A program made the position numbers and the translations under genes. A stretch of 64,000 nt of DNA from Pseudopelobacter sp964542535 (GTDB taxonomy: Bacteria; Desulfobacterota; Desulfuromonadia; Geobacterales; Pseudopelobacteraceae): positions 1-64,000 of the forward strand of contig CAZIUE010000017.1 of assembly GCA_964542535.1 (NCBI GenBank), given 5' to 3'. A model generated the notes under the pieces. The model had not been told where the DNA came from. It worked only from the letters and a program-made list of their open reading frames with translations, and did not search any database. Shown piece after piece: positions 48,613-57,727 of this stretch (within the stretch, counting starts at the first letter, position 1; each line of letters begins with the position of its first letter).

Positions 48613-49779
48613 ATGGCGACGTACAATCTCAGGCGTTTTGCCCATGCCGACGGCCTCAAGGCCATCGCGCGTGAGCATCTGTTGGCTCTGCTGAACCCTC
48701 ACAAGCCCTACTTCGACGGCAGAGGATTGACGTTGCCGCCGCCGTCCGCCTCCGACGGCATCGACTACGACCAACTCGTCAATGTGCTCATGAACCCGGA
48801 TACGGACACGCCGAAGGGACTGCTCGACGCACTCTACTTCGTGCACGAGATGGCCACGCCGGAAGCCATGGACGTCCTTTTACAGGAGGCGGAAAACAAC
48901 GGCATAACCCTCAACGGGAACCCGGACCCCACCGCGGCCGACGTGGCCGTTCAGGTCTACCTGCAGAACAAGGACCTTCTCGAGCGCAAGCACGCCGAGC
49001 AGTACCTCTTGAAGCCCCGGTCCTTCGAGTATTTTCAGACCGATACACATCCGATCCCCAAGTTCAAACCGCCGACAGCGAAAGCGCTCGTGGCTCTGGA
49101 AAAGGACCTCGACGATTGGTTCGAGAAGAAGAAGCGCGGCAGGGGATCGAAGGTCTTCGTTTACCCCAAGAAGGATTCCGTGTGGTTTCTGGTGCGTCAC
49201 GGTGATCCGTTGCGGCGTGAGGGCAGCCTCGACGGCGGTCAGGCTTCGAGCGTCTTCTACCGTCCAGAGAAATACGACGTGCTGGTTTACGAACCGACCA
49301 TCGGCGAGATTCGAATGCACGCTTGTGGAAAAGGGGAAAAGGACCTCTTCCGCCGGCAGTTCGGCCGCCATGTGTTCAGCAAGGAGGATTTCTTCCCTGA
49401 GACCGGCAAATACACGCTCGAGCCGCTCCGGACCGACGGAGATGCCTCCGTCATTTGCACGGACGTGGACGGCATGGAATGGGTGCGGCTCAAGGAGATA
49501 CAGTTTTTCTGGGGCGGCGCGGAGAAGGAGACCGAGATACGCAAGGCCAACGACGTGTTCGCCGCCTACGCCGGGCGCGGCCGCACCATGCCCCAGAAGG
49601 CACGGATCATCCGGGCGAGCTTTCAGGTGAAATTCACCGACTCCAAGACGGCCCGGACCGTGACCATCCGCCCATCGAACATCGCCCAGTACACCAGGGA
49701 CAGTGACGCCTCCGTGGTCGAAGACTGGCTCACCAAGCGCGGATTCATCCTTGCCGAGCAGGAAGACGATGAGGAATAG
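48613..49779 (+). CDS. Unrecognised protein, 388 aa
   Basis: No family recognised. AAGGAGG lies seven bases before ATG 48613. The N-terminus is helical and charged. The middle has KVFVYPKKDSVWFLVRHGDPLRREG and YDVLVYEPTIGEIRMHACG, a beta-rich pattern reminiscent of WYL-like or regulatory ligand domains, but I would not assign it. The last 60 residues end in an acidic tail. It follows the LexA-like gene by 21 bases and overlaps the next gene, so the three may form one SOS-controlled unit. Confidence 0.75.
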   Translation: MATYNLRRFAHADGLKAIAREHLLALLNPHKPYFDGRGLTLPPPSASDGIDYDQLVNVLMNPDTDTPKGLLDALYFVHEMATPEAMDVLLQEAENNGITLNGNPDPTAADVAVQVYLQNKDLLERKHAEQYLLKPRSFEYFQTDTHPIPKFKPPTAKALVALEKDLDDWFEKKKRGRGSKVFVYPKKDSVWFLVRHGDPLRREGSLDGGQASSVFYRPEKYDVLVYEPTIGEIRMHACGKGEKDLFRRQFGRHVFSKEDFFPETGKYTLEPLRTDGDASVICTDVDGMEWVRLKEIQFFWGGAEKETEIRKANDVFAAYAGRGRTMPQKARIIRASFQVKFTDSKTARTVTIRPSNIAQYTRDSDASVVEDWLTKRGFILAEQEDDEE

Positions 49780-50830
49780 GCCGACCGGATTCTGGCAGAC
49801 ACTTGAAACCGTTCCCGGCGCGGCCGCGGTGGATGCCGAGTGGAAAGCCCGGTTCGGGAACGATTATGGGACGGCGAAGGCCTTCCTTCGTCCGAACGGC
49901 AAACTGGCGTCTTCACATCCCTGCATGGTTCAACGCGGCTGTGGCTGTGAGCACGAAGTGGTCGTGCACGGTCCGGAGGACATTGTCGCCGTCTGCAGGT
50001 GCGAACGTGGATGCGAGACTTTTGTCCTGCAGCGATCCGACATCGTGGTCTATGAGCTGGATCGTCCGACTCTCGACACGGCGCTCGCCAAGGTCTTCGA
50101 CCTGATCGCAGAAACCGACGCGGGAACCGATCTTCCCGGAACGACGCGCATCGGCGTTTACTCTCCATATGCCGGATACCGTTTCCCGGTCTACCTGACC
50201 ATCCAGATCGAACCCGACGATTTCAGCGAGGCAGTGGATGGTCTCCTGGGCAGGAATGGCACGCCGTTCATTCTCTTGTCTCCCACGCGGGAACTCTGCT
50301 CCACGAAGGCGGAGAAGCGGCTGACCGACAAGCGGTCGGGCTTCTTGTCCCTGTCGGAAAGCGTTGCCATCGGTGACAAGCGACAGCTTCGGCTCCTTCG
50401 TCCACTCGATGAAATCCTGGCGCAATTCCGCGGGACCAATCTTCCGCCTCCGAAAGAGGATGGTGCCAAAGCCTTTTTCCCCACACCGCCGGATGCGACT
50501 TGGGGCGATGTGTCGATCCGCTTCAAGGACGGGCATACCGTCTCGGTCAAAGTCAAATCGGCCGGAGGCGTGTTCAACTACACACAGATGGGCATGGCCA
50601 ACAAGAAGAACGGCGATCCCACCGTTCAATGGGAACTGCTCAAGACTTTCGCCGAGGAGCGAGGCGTTCTGGACTGGAGCAGCAACAAGGCCCACAGACG
50701 CAATCAGAAACGCCGCGAACTCCTCGCCGCCGACCTGCGCGACTTCTTCCGCATCGAAGGCGATCCCTTCCGCCTGACGGATGACGGAAAAGGTTGGCAG
50801 GCGCTCTTCCTCATCTCCCCCGACGAATAG
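49769..50830 (+). CDS. Unrecognised protein, 353 aa, possible C-terminal winged helix
   Basis: Overlaps the preceding stop by 11 bases. Cysteines CGCEHEV and CRCERGCET (residues about 50-85) could form a zinc site. The C-terminal 100 residues (FKDGHTVSVKVKSAGGVFNY, MANKKNGDPTVQWELLKTFA, DLRDFFRIEGDPF) look like a winged helix: strand, helix, DNA-binding-type basic turn. The pairing with the 388-aa protein is conserved here by overlap. Function unknown; a defence or anti-defence role is only one possibility. Confidence 0.75.
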   Translation: MRNRPTGFWQTLETVPGAAAVDAEWKARFGNDYGTAKAFLRPNGKLASSHPCMVQRGCGCEHEVVVHGPEDIVAVCRCERGCETFVLQRSDIVVYELDRPTLDTALAKVFDLIAETDAGTDLPGTTRIGVYSPYAGYRFPVYLTIQIEPDDFSEAVDGLLGRNGTPFILLSPTRELCSTKAEKRLTDKRSGFLSLSESVAIGDKRQLRLLRPLDEILAQFRGTNLPPPKEDGAKAFFPTPPDATWGDVSIRFKDGHTVSVKVKSAGGVFNYTQMGMANKKNGDPTVQWELLKTFAEERGVLDWSSNKAHRRNQKRRELLAADLRDFFRIEGDPFRLTDDGKGWQALFLISPDE

Positions 50831-51138
50831 CCAATCTTCCGGCCCAGCGAAATTTCGCTGGGCTTCCGGAAAAAAAGTTAAAAAAAGTTTCCCCTCTGTA
50901 GCCCAGGCATCCGCCTGAAATCTCCGCATTTTTCTGTCCTTCGCCATCGACGCGCCGGGCCGTCCCGCCCCTCTCATCGAAATTTCGCCAAAGAGGGGTG
51001 ACGGTCCGGCGAGACCCTCACCCCTGGAAGAAACGCCCGGATGATCCGGGTGAACGCCCCCTGGGAGGTCCATTCGCCGGACCCGCCTCCCAGGGGGCTT
51101 TTCGTTGATGCGCCCAAGTGCGCGAAAGGAGGTCCGGT
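50831..51138 (+). promoter_or_regulatory. Hairpin-rich leader ending in a terminator
   Basis: A perfect 22-bp palindrome (50842-50863, centre GCGAAATTTCGC) is followed by a CCCCTCT/AGAGGGG hairpin (50968-50974, 50992-50998) that again contains GAAATTTC. A CCCGG/CCGGG hairpin follows (near 51035). Then comes an intrinsic terminator: GCCCCCTGGGAGG (51056-51068) with CCTCCCAGGGGGC (51086-51098) and TTTT. The terminator is only about 40 bases before the next ATG, so it may attenuate that gene or simply end the upstream unit. Confidence 0.7.
51056..51102 (+). terminator. Intrinsic terminator
   Basis: A 13-bp perfect stem with an inner GGTCC/GGACC extension, followed by TTTTC. It ends the unit carrying the unknown gene pair. 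Confidence 0.9.
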
Positions 51139-51471
51139 ATGACGGATGTCGTGACAAAGGCGGCCCTGACTCCTGCCAGGAAACGCTTGGTCGAGCTGAT
51201 GCAGGAGATCAACTACGGGCGGATCGAGGGACTGCGCGTCCAAAACGGCGAGCCGGTCTTCGATCCCCCACCCACCGTGCTGCGGCTGTTTCTGTTCGGC
51301 AAGAACAACGGACCGAACGAATCCCGCGGCAACGACGGCTTCGCTCTGAAAAAGAAGGTGGCGGAGCTGTTCGAGGTCTTCGACCGGGAGCGTTCGCTCT
51401 CGATCCAGGGACTCATGATCGACAACGGATTACCCGTCCGCATGACCGTGGCGGACGCGGTCCGGGTCTGA
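51139..51471 (+). CDS. Hypothetical phage-type protein, 110 aa
   Basis: AAAGGAGG lies just before ATG 51139. The protein is a basic helical chain (LTPARKRLVELMQEINYGRIEGL, PPTVLRLFLFGKNNG). It is a plausible small DNA-binding or regulatory protein; no family recognised. It lies between a terminator and structured leader 2. Confidence 0.7.
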   Translation: MTDVVTKAALTPARKRLVELMQEINYGRIEGLRVQNGEPVFDPPPTVLRLFLFGKNNGPNESRGNDGFALKKKVAELFEVFDRERSLSIQGLMIDNGLPVRMTVADAVRV

Positions 51472-51509
51472 TTCAGACCCGGCCATAGAGCACGGTCCAT
51501 CACCAGACA

Positions 51510-51653
51510 ACAGACTGGCCGCAGAGCGGAGGTCGTTGTGGGTGTCGCCGATACCGGCGTACTCGCAACACCTCCGCTCGCTTCGTTTAGAGCGGTCGTC
51601 CCGGCGTAGGTCGACACCCACACGAGCTCCTCCTCGGCCCCGAGGAGGCTCAG
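51510..51653 (+). ncRNA. Candidate structured leader RNA 2 (pseudoknot plus SD hairpin)
   Basis: P1 is GAGCGGAGG (51524-51532) with CCTCCGCTC (51571-51579), 9 bp. P2 is GTGGGTGTCG (51538-51547) with CGACACCCAC (51612-51621), 10 bp. P3 is CGCCG/CGGCG (51546-51559). P1 and P2 cross. A further CCGCT/AGCGG hairpin could compete. CCTCCTCG (51629-51636) pairs with CGAGGAGG (51641-51648), hiding the Shine-Dalgarno of the sigma gene at 51654. Confidence 0.55.
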
Positions 51654-52241
51654 ATGGGTTTCGACAAACGCTACGAAGGAATCGACGAGTATGCCGTTCA
51701 GATCATCAAGTACAAGGCAAGACAACTGGTCGGACGGGTGGGCTTCACCGAGTCCGACCGCGAGGACCTGGAGCAGGAGATGCTGATGGACCTGCTCCAA
51801 CGCCTGCCCAAGTACAACCCCGACCGCGCCCAGCGCAACACCTTCATCGCCCGCGTGGTGGAACACAAGATCGCCACCATCATCGAGGCGCGGAAGGCCG
51901 GCCTGCGGGATTACCGGCTCTGCAATTGTTCGCTCAACGACCGCTTGGAAGACGAGGAAGGCGGCTCCGTCGAGCGTATGGAGACCATCGATCAGGAGGA
52001 TTACCTGCGCCGCACGGGCAGACTTTCACGCCCTGCCTCCGAGTTGCGCGATCTCTCCCTCGACGTTCGCAAAACAATCGAGAAGCTTCCGCCCGAGCTG
52101 CGTGAGCTGTGCAAGCGTCTCGATACCGACACCGTCACGGAGATATCCCGCGACACCGGGATTCCGCGCGGAACGATCTATGAGTCCATCAAGAAGTTGC
52201 GCGCGATCTTCGAAGACGCCGGCTTGAGGGACTACCTCTGA
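51654..52241 (+). CDS. Phage-type sigma-70-family factor
   Basis: 195 aa. Region 2 features are visible: EDLEQEMLMDLLQRLPKYNP and TFIARVVEHKIATIIEAR. Region 4 contains IEKLPPELRELCKRL and the HTH TVTEISRDTGIPRGTIYESI. Such sigma factors direct RNA polymerase to element-specific promoters. Its Shine-Dalgarno is inside a hairpin. The 13-bp motif set in the element is a candidate target, which is inference. Confidence 0.88.
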   Translation: MGFDKRYEGIDEYAVQIIKYKARQLVGRVGFTESDREDLEQEMLMDLLQRLPKYNPDRAQRNTFIARVVEHKIATIIEARKAGLRDYRLCNCSLNDRLEDEEGGSVERMETIDQEDYLRRTGRLSRPASELRDLSLDVRKTIEKLPPELRELCKRLDTDTVTEISRDTGIPRGTIYESIKKLRAIFEDAGLRDYL

Positions 52242-52263
52242 GCGTCCGACGGTCCGGGTCCGC

Positions 52264-52276
52264 CTCCGGTAGGTAT
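52264..52276 (+). repeat. 13-bp element motif, copy 2
   Basis: Exact CTCCGGTAGGTAT, 23 bases after the sigma-factor stop and about 100 before the replication block. A CGGATGC/GCATCCG hairpin follows at about 52286. Confidence 0.85.
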
Positions 52277-52378
52277 TGACCGGGTCGGATGCGTGGAAGG
52301 CATCCGAGAGGTCGCCCAAAGCATCCGGCCCGGGCGCGCCCTCCAACAGACCTTACTGAACGGAATGGAGGCAAGATC

Positions 52379-52693
52379 ATGAACCGAGAACTTTACCGAT
52401 ACAACTTCGACTCCAAGGTCCCGATCCGGGACATCGAGGAGTCCCTGCTCCTGGCGGTGCTCGCCGCCGAGAGCCTTCACGGCCGGTCGCTGGTTCGGCT
52501 GGACGCGTCCTTCTGCCTGGATTCGCACAAGCGCTCGTGCGTCGTGGATGCAGCGACCGAGGTCGGCCGCGCCATCGCCCGCATCTTCACCGGCTTTCTC
52601 ACCCGAGAGTTCGGGGAAGAGGCTTTCAAAGTCGAACGTGTGGGTGACGGCCCAGTGTTCGGCCCCGAACTCAAAGCCACGGGGGCCGCCTGA
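52379..52693 (+). CDS. Hypothetical protein, 104 aa
   Basis: GGAGG lies seven bases before ATG 52379. It starts MNRELYRYNFDSKVPI and is a small alpha/beta protein with two Cys. Its stop overlaps the nuclease start by one base. Unrecognised; first gene of the replication/recombination block. Confidence 0.75.
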   Translation: MNRELYRYNFDSKVPIRDIEESLLLAVLAAESLHGRSLVRLDASFCLDSHKRSCVVDAATEVGRAIARIFTGFLTREFGEEAFKVERVGDGPVFGPELKATGAA

Positions 52694-53709
52694 TGGAAGC
52701 GAAAACGACCACCACCTATTCGATGTGGAGCCTGTTCCGCAACTGCCGCAAGGCATGCGAGTGGCGCTACATCCAGGAACTGGTTCCCCTGAAACGGGAC
52801 CACAACCTGGCCTTCGGTACGGTGATCCACAAGTGCCTGGAAATCTGGCACGGCGGCAGGGACCTGGCTCCCGTCCTCGATTTCATCGACCGGACCTATC
52901 CCAACCGCGCGCAGGAGGAAGACCAGAAGCGGGACTGGCACCTGGCCGCGGCGATGATGAAAGGCTACGCGGCCTGCTATGCGAGCGAGGAATTCGATGT
53001 CGTCGCCCTCGAAAAGACCTTCGAGGGGAACATCGTCAACCCGGCTACCGGCGCTTCATCCAGAAGCTTCGTGCTGGCCGGAAAGGTGGACGGCGTCGTC
53101 AGGATCGGCGACGAGCATTTCCTGATCGAGCACAAGACCGCCTCGCAGGTGGATGCGGACTACCTGGAGCGGCTCTGGACCGACTTCCAGATCGTCCTCT
53201 ACTCACGATACGTGGAACAGACTCTCGGCATCCGCATCGCGGGTGTCCTCTACAACATCCTGGTCAAGGCCCGTCTGCAACAGGGACGCGGTGAAACCGA
53301 GGCCGAGTTCGAGGCGCGGCGGGCCGATCTGATCGCCAAGTCCAAGACCGGCAAGAGCAGCGCCAAACGCAGACTGCCGGAGAGCGACGACGAGTTCCAG
53401 GCACGGCTGGTCGCCAAATATACCGAGCCGGGCATGTTCCACCGGGAGATGCTTTATCTCTCCCGCGACCGGTTCGAGACCCTGCAGTCCGAACTCTGGG
53501 AACTGACCCAGGCCTTTCTCGACGCGCGCCGTCGCGGCGTCTTCTACCAGAACACCGCCTTCTGTTTCCACTACCGCCGGTCCTGCGCCTATTTCCCGCT
53601 CTGCCGCGCCGACGGCAGCACCAACGTCATCGAGAACTTTTACCGCAAAGTCCCCCCGCACGAAGAGCTGCGGGACGAGACCTCGTTCGAAGAGGCTTCG
53701 GCTTTTTGA
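52693..53709 (+). CDS. PD-(D/E)XK nuclease, RecB/Cas4-like
   Basis: 338 aa. An N-terminal Cys cluster (FRNCRKACEWRY) and C-terminal CAYFPLC can hold an iron-sulfur cluster as in AddB/Cas4. The active site is visible: H in GTVIHKCLE and the E-x-K motif HFLIEHKTAS. It should be a phage recombination exonuclease acting with the Sak4-like ATPase and DUF669 protein behind it. It begins with TGATG overlap. Confidence 0.85.
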   Translation: MEAKTTTTYSMWSLFRNCRKACEWRYIQELVPLKRDHNLAFGTVIHKCLEIWHGGRDLAPVLDFIDRTYPNRAQEEDQKRDWHLAAAMMKGYAACYASEEFDVVALEKTFEGNIVNPATGASSRSFVLAGKVDGVVRIGDEHFLIEHKTASQVDADYLERLWTDFQIVLYSRYVEQTLGIRIAGVLYNILVKARLQQGRGETEAEFEARRADLIAKSKTGKSSAKRRLPESDDEFQARLVAKYTEPGMFHREMLYLSRDRFETLQSELWELTQAFLDARRRGVFYQNTAFCFHYRRSCAYFPLCRADGSTNVIENFYRKVPPHEELRDETSFEEASAF

Positions 53710-53735
53710 GGACCCCATAGAAAAGGAGAACCGAC

Positions 53736-54515
53736 ATGTTGCCTACGAAGAAGAGTCCCCCCAAGCAGGATCACGCCGATCTCACGGTGCTGGTATACGG
53801 CCCGAGCAAGATAGGCAAATCGACCTGGTGTTCCCGGTCCGAAGGCGCACTGTTTCTCGCCACCGAACCGGGGCTGAATTCGCTGGATGTCTTTCAAGTC
53901 CCCATCAGGAGCTGGGAAGAGTTACTCGCCGCATGCGGCGAGATCGCCGAGGGGAAACATCCTTACAAGACCGTCATTCTGGATACGGTCGACAACGCCT
54001 ACCGGATGTGCAGCGACTACATCTGCACGAAGTTCAAGATCGAACACGAGTCCGACCTCGGCTACGGCAAGGGCTGGGCGCTGATCAACAACGAGTTCCA
54101 CCGTGTCCTGACCAAGCTGGCCTTCCTGCCATACGGACTCGTCCTGGTATCCCACTCACAGGAAAAGGAAATCGAGACGCGGACCGGCAAGTACATCCGC
54201 ATCATCCCGACGCTCCCCGACAAAGCCCGCAAGATCGTGCTGGGCATGGTCGACCTGATCCTCTTCTGCGATCTGGAAGTGACGAGCGACGAGAGCGGCA
54301 AACCGGTCTACCGCCGCGTCATGCGCACCAAGCCCAGCCCGCATTACGAGGCGGGCGACCGCACGGGAAGGCTTCCCGAAACCATCGACCTCAATTTCCA
54401 GGCTTTCATTGAAGCATTCAACAGGCCGGCGGCCGCGCCGAGGGCGAGTGCCCCGCGGTCGGTGCCGGCACCGGGGGACGGGCAGGACAAAAAGCCCGCA
54501 CCCGCCGGTAAATAA
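53736..54515 (+). CDS. Sak4-like phage ATPase (AAA_24)
   Basis: 259 aa, single-strand annealing/RecA-like core. Walker A is VYGPSKIGKST (residues about 18-28), Walker B is in TVILDTVDNAYR, and GLVLVSHSQEKE follows. The C-terminus is Pro/Ala-rich and disordered. These proteins work as phage recombinases with an SSB partner, here the DUF669 protein. Confidence 0.85.
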   Translation: MLPTKKSPPKQDHADLTVLVYGPSKIGKSTWCSRSEGALFLATEPGLNSLDVFQVPIRSWEELLAACGEIAEGKHPYKTVILDTVDNAYRMCSDYICTKFKIEHESDLGYGKGWALINNEFHRVLTKLAFLPYGLVLVSHSQEKEIETRTGKYIRIIPTLPDKARKIVLGMVDLILFCDLEVTSDESGKPVYRRVMRTKPSPHYEAGDRTGRLPETIDLNFQAFIEAFNRPAAAPRASAPRSVPAPGDGQDKKPAPAGK

Positions 54516-54539
54516 ACCCCATAGATGGAGGAACAGACC

Positions 54540-55034
54540 ATGCAGAACGAAGACTACGGACATTTTGACCAGCCACGCGGCCCCGAGGACATCGACCTCG
54601 CACAGTTCGACGACGATTTCGCGCATGCCGAGGTCGAGGAACGCGAGTTCGAGACCATCCCGGACGGCAAGTACCAGGTGAACGTCGAGCGGGTGGAACT
54701 GACCCGGGCCCAGACCTCGGGAAACCCCATGCTCAAGTGGACGCTGCGAATCCTCGCCCCGAAGTTCCGGGGCAGGCTCCTGTGGCGCAACAACGTCATG
54801 GCCACCCGCGAGAACATCAAGTGGCTCAAGACGGACCTGCACACCTGCGGGTTGAACCTGGACAAGCTCTCCGAGCTTCCGGCCAACCTGGAGAAGCTCA
54901 TCAACGTCAAGCTCGAGATCACCAAGCGCACGCGCGGCGAGAACGAGAACGTCTACATCAACCGGCGCATCGTGCTCGAAGACGGCGGAGACGAATACGA
55001 CTCGGCGGCGCGCAACGCCCTGGCCCCGTTCTGA
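54540..55034 (+). CDS. DUF669 protein, phage ssDNA-binding-like
   Basis: 164 aa. Contains the DUF669 pattern: IPDGKYQVNVERVELT, NPMLKWTLRIL, RGRLLWRNNVM and ITKRTRGENENVYINRR. Likely an OB-like single-strand binding partner of the Sak4-like ATPase. ATG 54540 (GGAGGAACAGACC upstream) is preferred over ATG 54525. Confidence 0.88.
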   Translation: MQNEDYGHFDQPRGPEDIDLAQFDDDFAHAEVEEREFETIPDGKYQVNVERVELTRAQTSGNPMLKWTLRILAPKFRGRLLWRNNVMATRENIKWLKTDLHTCGLNLDKLSELPANLEKLINVKLEITKRTRGENENVYINRRIVLEDGGDEYDSAARNALAPF

Positions 55035-55035
55035 C

Positions 55036-55500
55036 GTGGACCGGGTCACCGTCGTCGTCGACACGCGGGAGCAGGAACCCTACACCTTCGAATCCGGTTG
55101 CACGGAGGTCGTCCGCCGCGCTCTCCCCGCCGGGGATTACTCCGTCGAGGGGCATGAGGATTCCGTGGCGGTGGAGCGAAAGACTCTCGAGGATTTCGTC
55201 TCCACCGTCATCCGATCCCGCAAGCGGTTCACCAGGGAGCTGCGCCGTCTCTGCGAGTACGACGTCGCGTGCGTCGTGGTGGAAGCGGACCTCCGGGACA
55301 TTCTCGGCGGCCGCTACCGCTCCGGAGCGCATCCCAACGCCGTCCTGGGCGCACTGCTTTCCATCGTCGTCGATTTCGGCATCCCGGTGTTTTTCTGCTC
55401 CGACCGGCAGGCTGCCTGCCGGTTCGTGGAGGAATTTCTACACAGGTATCACCGGAAGGTATCGAGACGATGCGAACAAGATCGAACAACCAATCCGTAA
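55036..55500 (+). CDS. ERCC4-domain nuclease
   Basis: 154 aa. The XPF/Mus81-type active site is intact: VVVDTREQEPY, LPAGDYSVEG and VERKTLEDFV. It should cut branched DNA. The start is a GTG one base after the DUF669 stop without a clear ribosome site, so coupling is likely. Its end overlaps recD2. Confidence 0.88.
   Translation: MDRVTVVVDTREQEPYTFESGCTEVVRRALPAGDYSVEGHEDSVAVERKTLEDFVSTVIRSRKRFTRELRRLCEYDVACVVVEADLRDILGGRYRSGAHPNAVLGALLSIVVDFGIPVFFCSDRQAACRFVEEFLHRYHRKVSRRCEQDRTTNP
55450..55462 (+). repeat. 13-bp element motif, degenerate copy
   Basis: CACCGGAAGGTAT matches the motif at 11 of 13 positions, and CGAG follows as in copy 4. It lies inside the ERCC4 gene eight bases before recD2 and may double as its ribosome site. 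Confidence 0.5.
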
Positions 55501-57698
55501 CCGTCCGCGGCCGCATCGAGACGGTCTTCTACGCCGGGCCGCGGTTTTCCGCAGGCCGTCTCGTGACGGCCGACGGCGACGAGGTGCAGTTCGCCGGGCG
55601 GCTCTTCGCCCGTGAGAACGAACCGGTCGTGTTGAACGGCCGCTGGGTGACCCACCCGAAGTACGGCCGACAATTCGAGGTCGAGGGCATGGAATACGAC
55701 CTCGATCTGGACGCCGACGGTCTCGCCAACTACCTGGCCAACCACCCGGAGATGAAAGGCATCGGCCCGGCTAAGGCCCGTCTGATCGCCGAACGCTTCG
55801 GTCATGATTTCGACCGGATCATCACCGACGATCCCGGACAAATCGCCGAGGCTGCAAGGCTGTCGTCGGACGCCGTACAAAAGCTCCGCGTGGAGTGGCT
55901 CAAGACGCGGGAGACCAACAAGGCGGTCACCTGGCTGGCCGCTTTCGATCTCACCCATCACCAGGTGACGAGCCTGGTCAAAAAGTTCGGCAACGACGTG
56001 CTGGGACTGCTCAAGGCAGATCCATACATCATCGTGCGCGAGGTCCGCGGCTTCGGGTTCAAGCGCGTGGACAAGATCGCCCGCAAGATGGGCACCGCCA
56101 AAGACGACCCCGCGCGTATCCGGGCCGGTGTTCTCCACTGCGTAAACGAATCGCTGGACCAGGGCGACTGCTGGATCGAGTTCGAGGAGCTGGTCGACCA
56201 AGCCAACGTGCTGCTGGTCATGGACGTCCTCGACAGCCGGGACCGCATCGAGCAGGCGCTTGACCGGCTCATCGACGAGAAGGTCTTGGTCTGCGTCTCC
56301 CACGGCGGGAGGTTCCTGGTCGCCAAGCCAGAAATCCGCGCGATGGAGGAGTACCTGGCAAAGGTCTTCCGGAACGGCGGAGCGCCCAACCCGCACTTCC
56401 CCGACCGAGACCGCCTGCCCGACATGGTCGCGGAAACCGCGCCGCAGCTCAACGCGGGCCAGCGGCAGGCCGCCGTCACCGCACTTCGTCATTCGATTTC
56501 GCTCATCTCCGGCGGAGCGGGCAGCGGCAAGACCTTCACCGTATCCGCCATCACCGGCGTTTACGAAGAACAGGGACTGCGCGTCACCCTGGCCGCACCC
56601 ACGGGCAAGGCCGCCAAGCGTCTCGAACAGGTCGTCGGCCATCCGGCGGGTACGATCCACCGGCTGCTGGGTTTCAACGGCAAAGACTACGCCCGGGGGC
56701 CGGACGATCCCATCGACGCCGACGTAATCATCGTCGACGAGGTCTCGATGGTGGATGTGCCCCTGGCCTGGCACCTATTCCAGAGCATCGACCTCGAGCG
56801 GACCGCCGTGGTGCTGGTTGGAGACCACAACCAACTGCCTCCCGTCGGACCGGGCAATCTGTTGCGGGACCTGGTCCAGTCGCGGATGGTTCCCACGGTG
56901 CTCCTCGACCAGGTGGTTCGGCAGGCCGGCATCCTGAAGGAGAACAGCATCGCCGTCTTGAACGGCGAGGTCCGCAAGACGAGCGAAGCCGAACCATCCG
57001 GCCGACGGGCTTGGTACGTGGTGGATCAGTTCACCGATCAATGGGACGCGCAGCGGTTCGTACTGGACCTCTTCGAGAATGTGCTCGTGGAACGCCTCGG
57101 GTTCGACCTGTTGACCGATGTCCAGCTTCTGACCCCGACCCACAAGGGCCCGCTGGGCACACGCGAACTCAACTGCGAGCTGCAGCGTCTGGTGCAGCGC
57201 AGACTCTGGAATGTCGAAGCGCCCCCGACGCCCCCCGGTCGCCGGCCCAAGTTTCTCGCGCATGACAAGGTCATCCAGACCCGGAACAACTACGAGATCG
57301 GCGTCATGAACGGCGCGATGGGCATGGTTCTCCACGTCGGCCGCGACGGCTCTCTGAGCGTGGACTTCGACGGCATCCCGGTGGAGATCGAGGCCGGTTC
57401 GCCCAACCTGCAGGACATCCAACTCGCCTATGCCCTGACGATCCACAAGGCCCAGGGCTCGGAGTTTCCATGCGCCGTGGTGGTGGTCCACAAGGCCCAC
57501 TCCTTCATGCACCACAGGAACCTTCTCTACACCGGCGTCACGCGGGCCAGACAGACGACGGTCCTCGTCGGGGACCGCTGGGGAATCTCGAACTGCGCCA
57601 GAAAGAGGAAACAGGACGACCGCCGAACGTTCCTCTCCCTCCTGCTGGATGCAGGTCGCCTTGAGGAATCCCGTGTTCCCGCGACGACCGGTCAGTAG
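55470..57698 (+). CDS. RecD2-like helicase
   Basis: 742 aa. N-terminal OB region, then helix-hairpin-helix (MKGIGPAKARLIAERFG). The SF1B core follows, with Walker A SGGAGSGKTFT (about residue 345), VIIVDEVSMVD, VLVGDHNQLPP and the C-terminal YALTIHKAQGSEFP. It moves 5'-to-3' on DNA. It is part of the replication block. The longer upstream frame is in the ERCC4 gene, so ATG 55470 is chosen. Confidence 0.93.
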   Translation: MRTRSNNQSVTVRGRIETVFYAGPRFSAGRLVTADGDEVQFAGRLFARENEPVVLNGRWVTHPKYGRQFEVEGMEYDLDLDADGLANYLANHPEMKGIGPAKARLIAERFGHDFDRIITDDPGQIAEAARLSSDAVQKLRVEWLKTRETNKAVTWLAAFDLTHHQVTSLVKKFGNDVLGLLKADPYIIVREVRGFGFKRVDKIARKMGTAKDDPARIRAGVLHCVNESLDQGDCWIEFEELVDQANVLLVMDVLDSRDRIEQALDRLIDEKVLVCVSHGGRFLVAKPEIRAMEEYLAKVFRNGGAPNPHFPDRDRLPDMVAETAPQLNAGQRQAAVTALRHSISLISGGAGSGKTFTVSAITGVYEEQGLRVTLAAPTGKAAKRLEQVVGHPAGTIHRLLGFNGKDYARGPDDPIDADVIIVDEVSMVDVPLAWHLFQSIDLERTAVVLVGDHNQLPPVGPGNLLRDLVQSRMVPTVLLDQVVRQAGILKENSIAVLNGEVRKTSEAEPSGRRAWYVVDQFTDQWDAQRFVLDLFENVLVERLGFDLLTDVQLLTPTHKGPLGTRELNCELQRLVQRRLWNVEAPPTPPGRRPKFLAHDKVIQTRNNYEIGVMNGAMGMVLHVGRDGSLSVDFDGIPVEIEAGSPNLQDIQLAYALTIHKAQGSEFPCAVVVVHKAHSFMHHRNLLYTGVTRARQTTVLVGDRWGISNCARKRKQDDRRTFLSLLLDAGRLEESRVPATTGQ

Positions 57699-57727
57699 CG
57701 AATGGACATTCTTGGAGCGGAGCGCGC

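Noticed and set aside
51510..51653. HDV-like self-cleaving ribozyme
   Set aside because: The order of crossing stems resembles HDV ribozymes, but P3 is too long in leader 1 and I see no J4/2-like catalytic strand (C followed by AA) in either copy.
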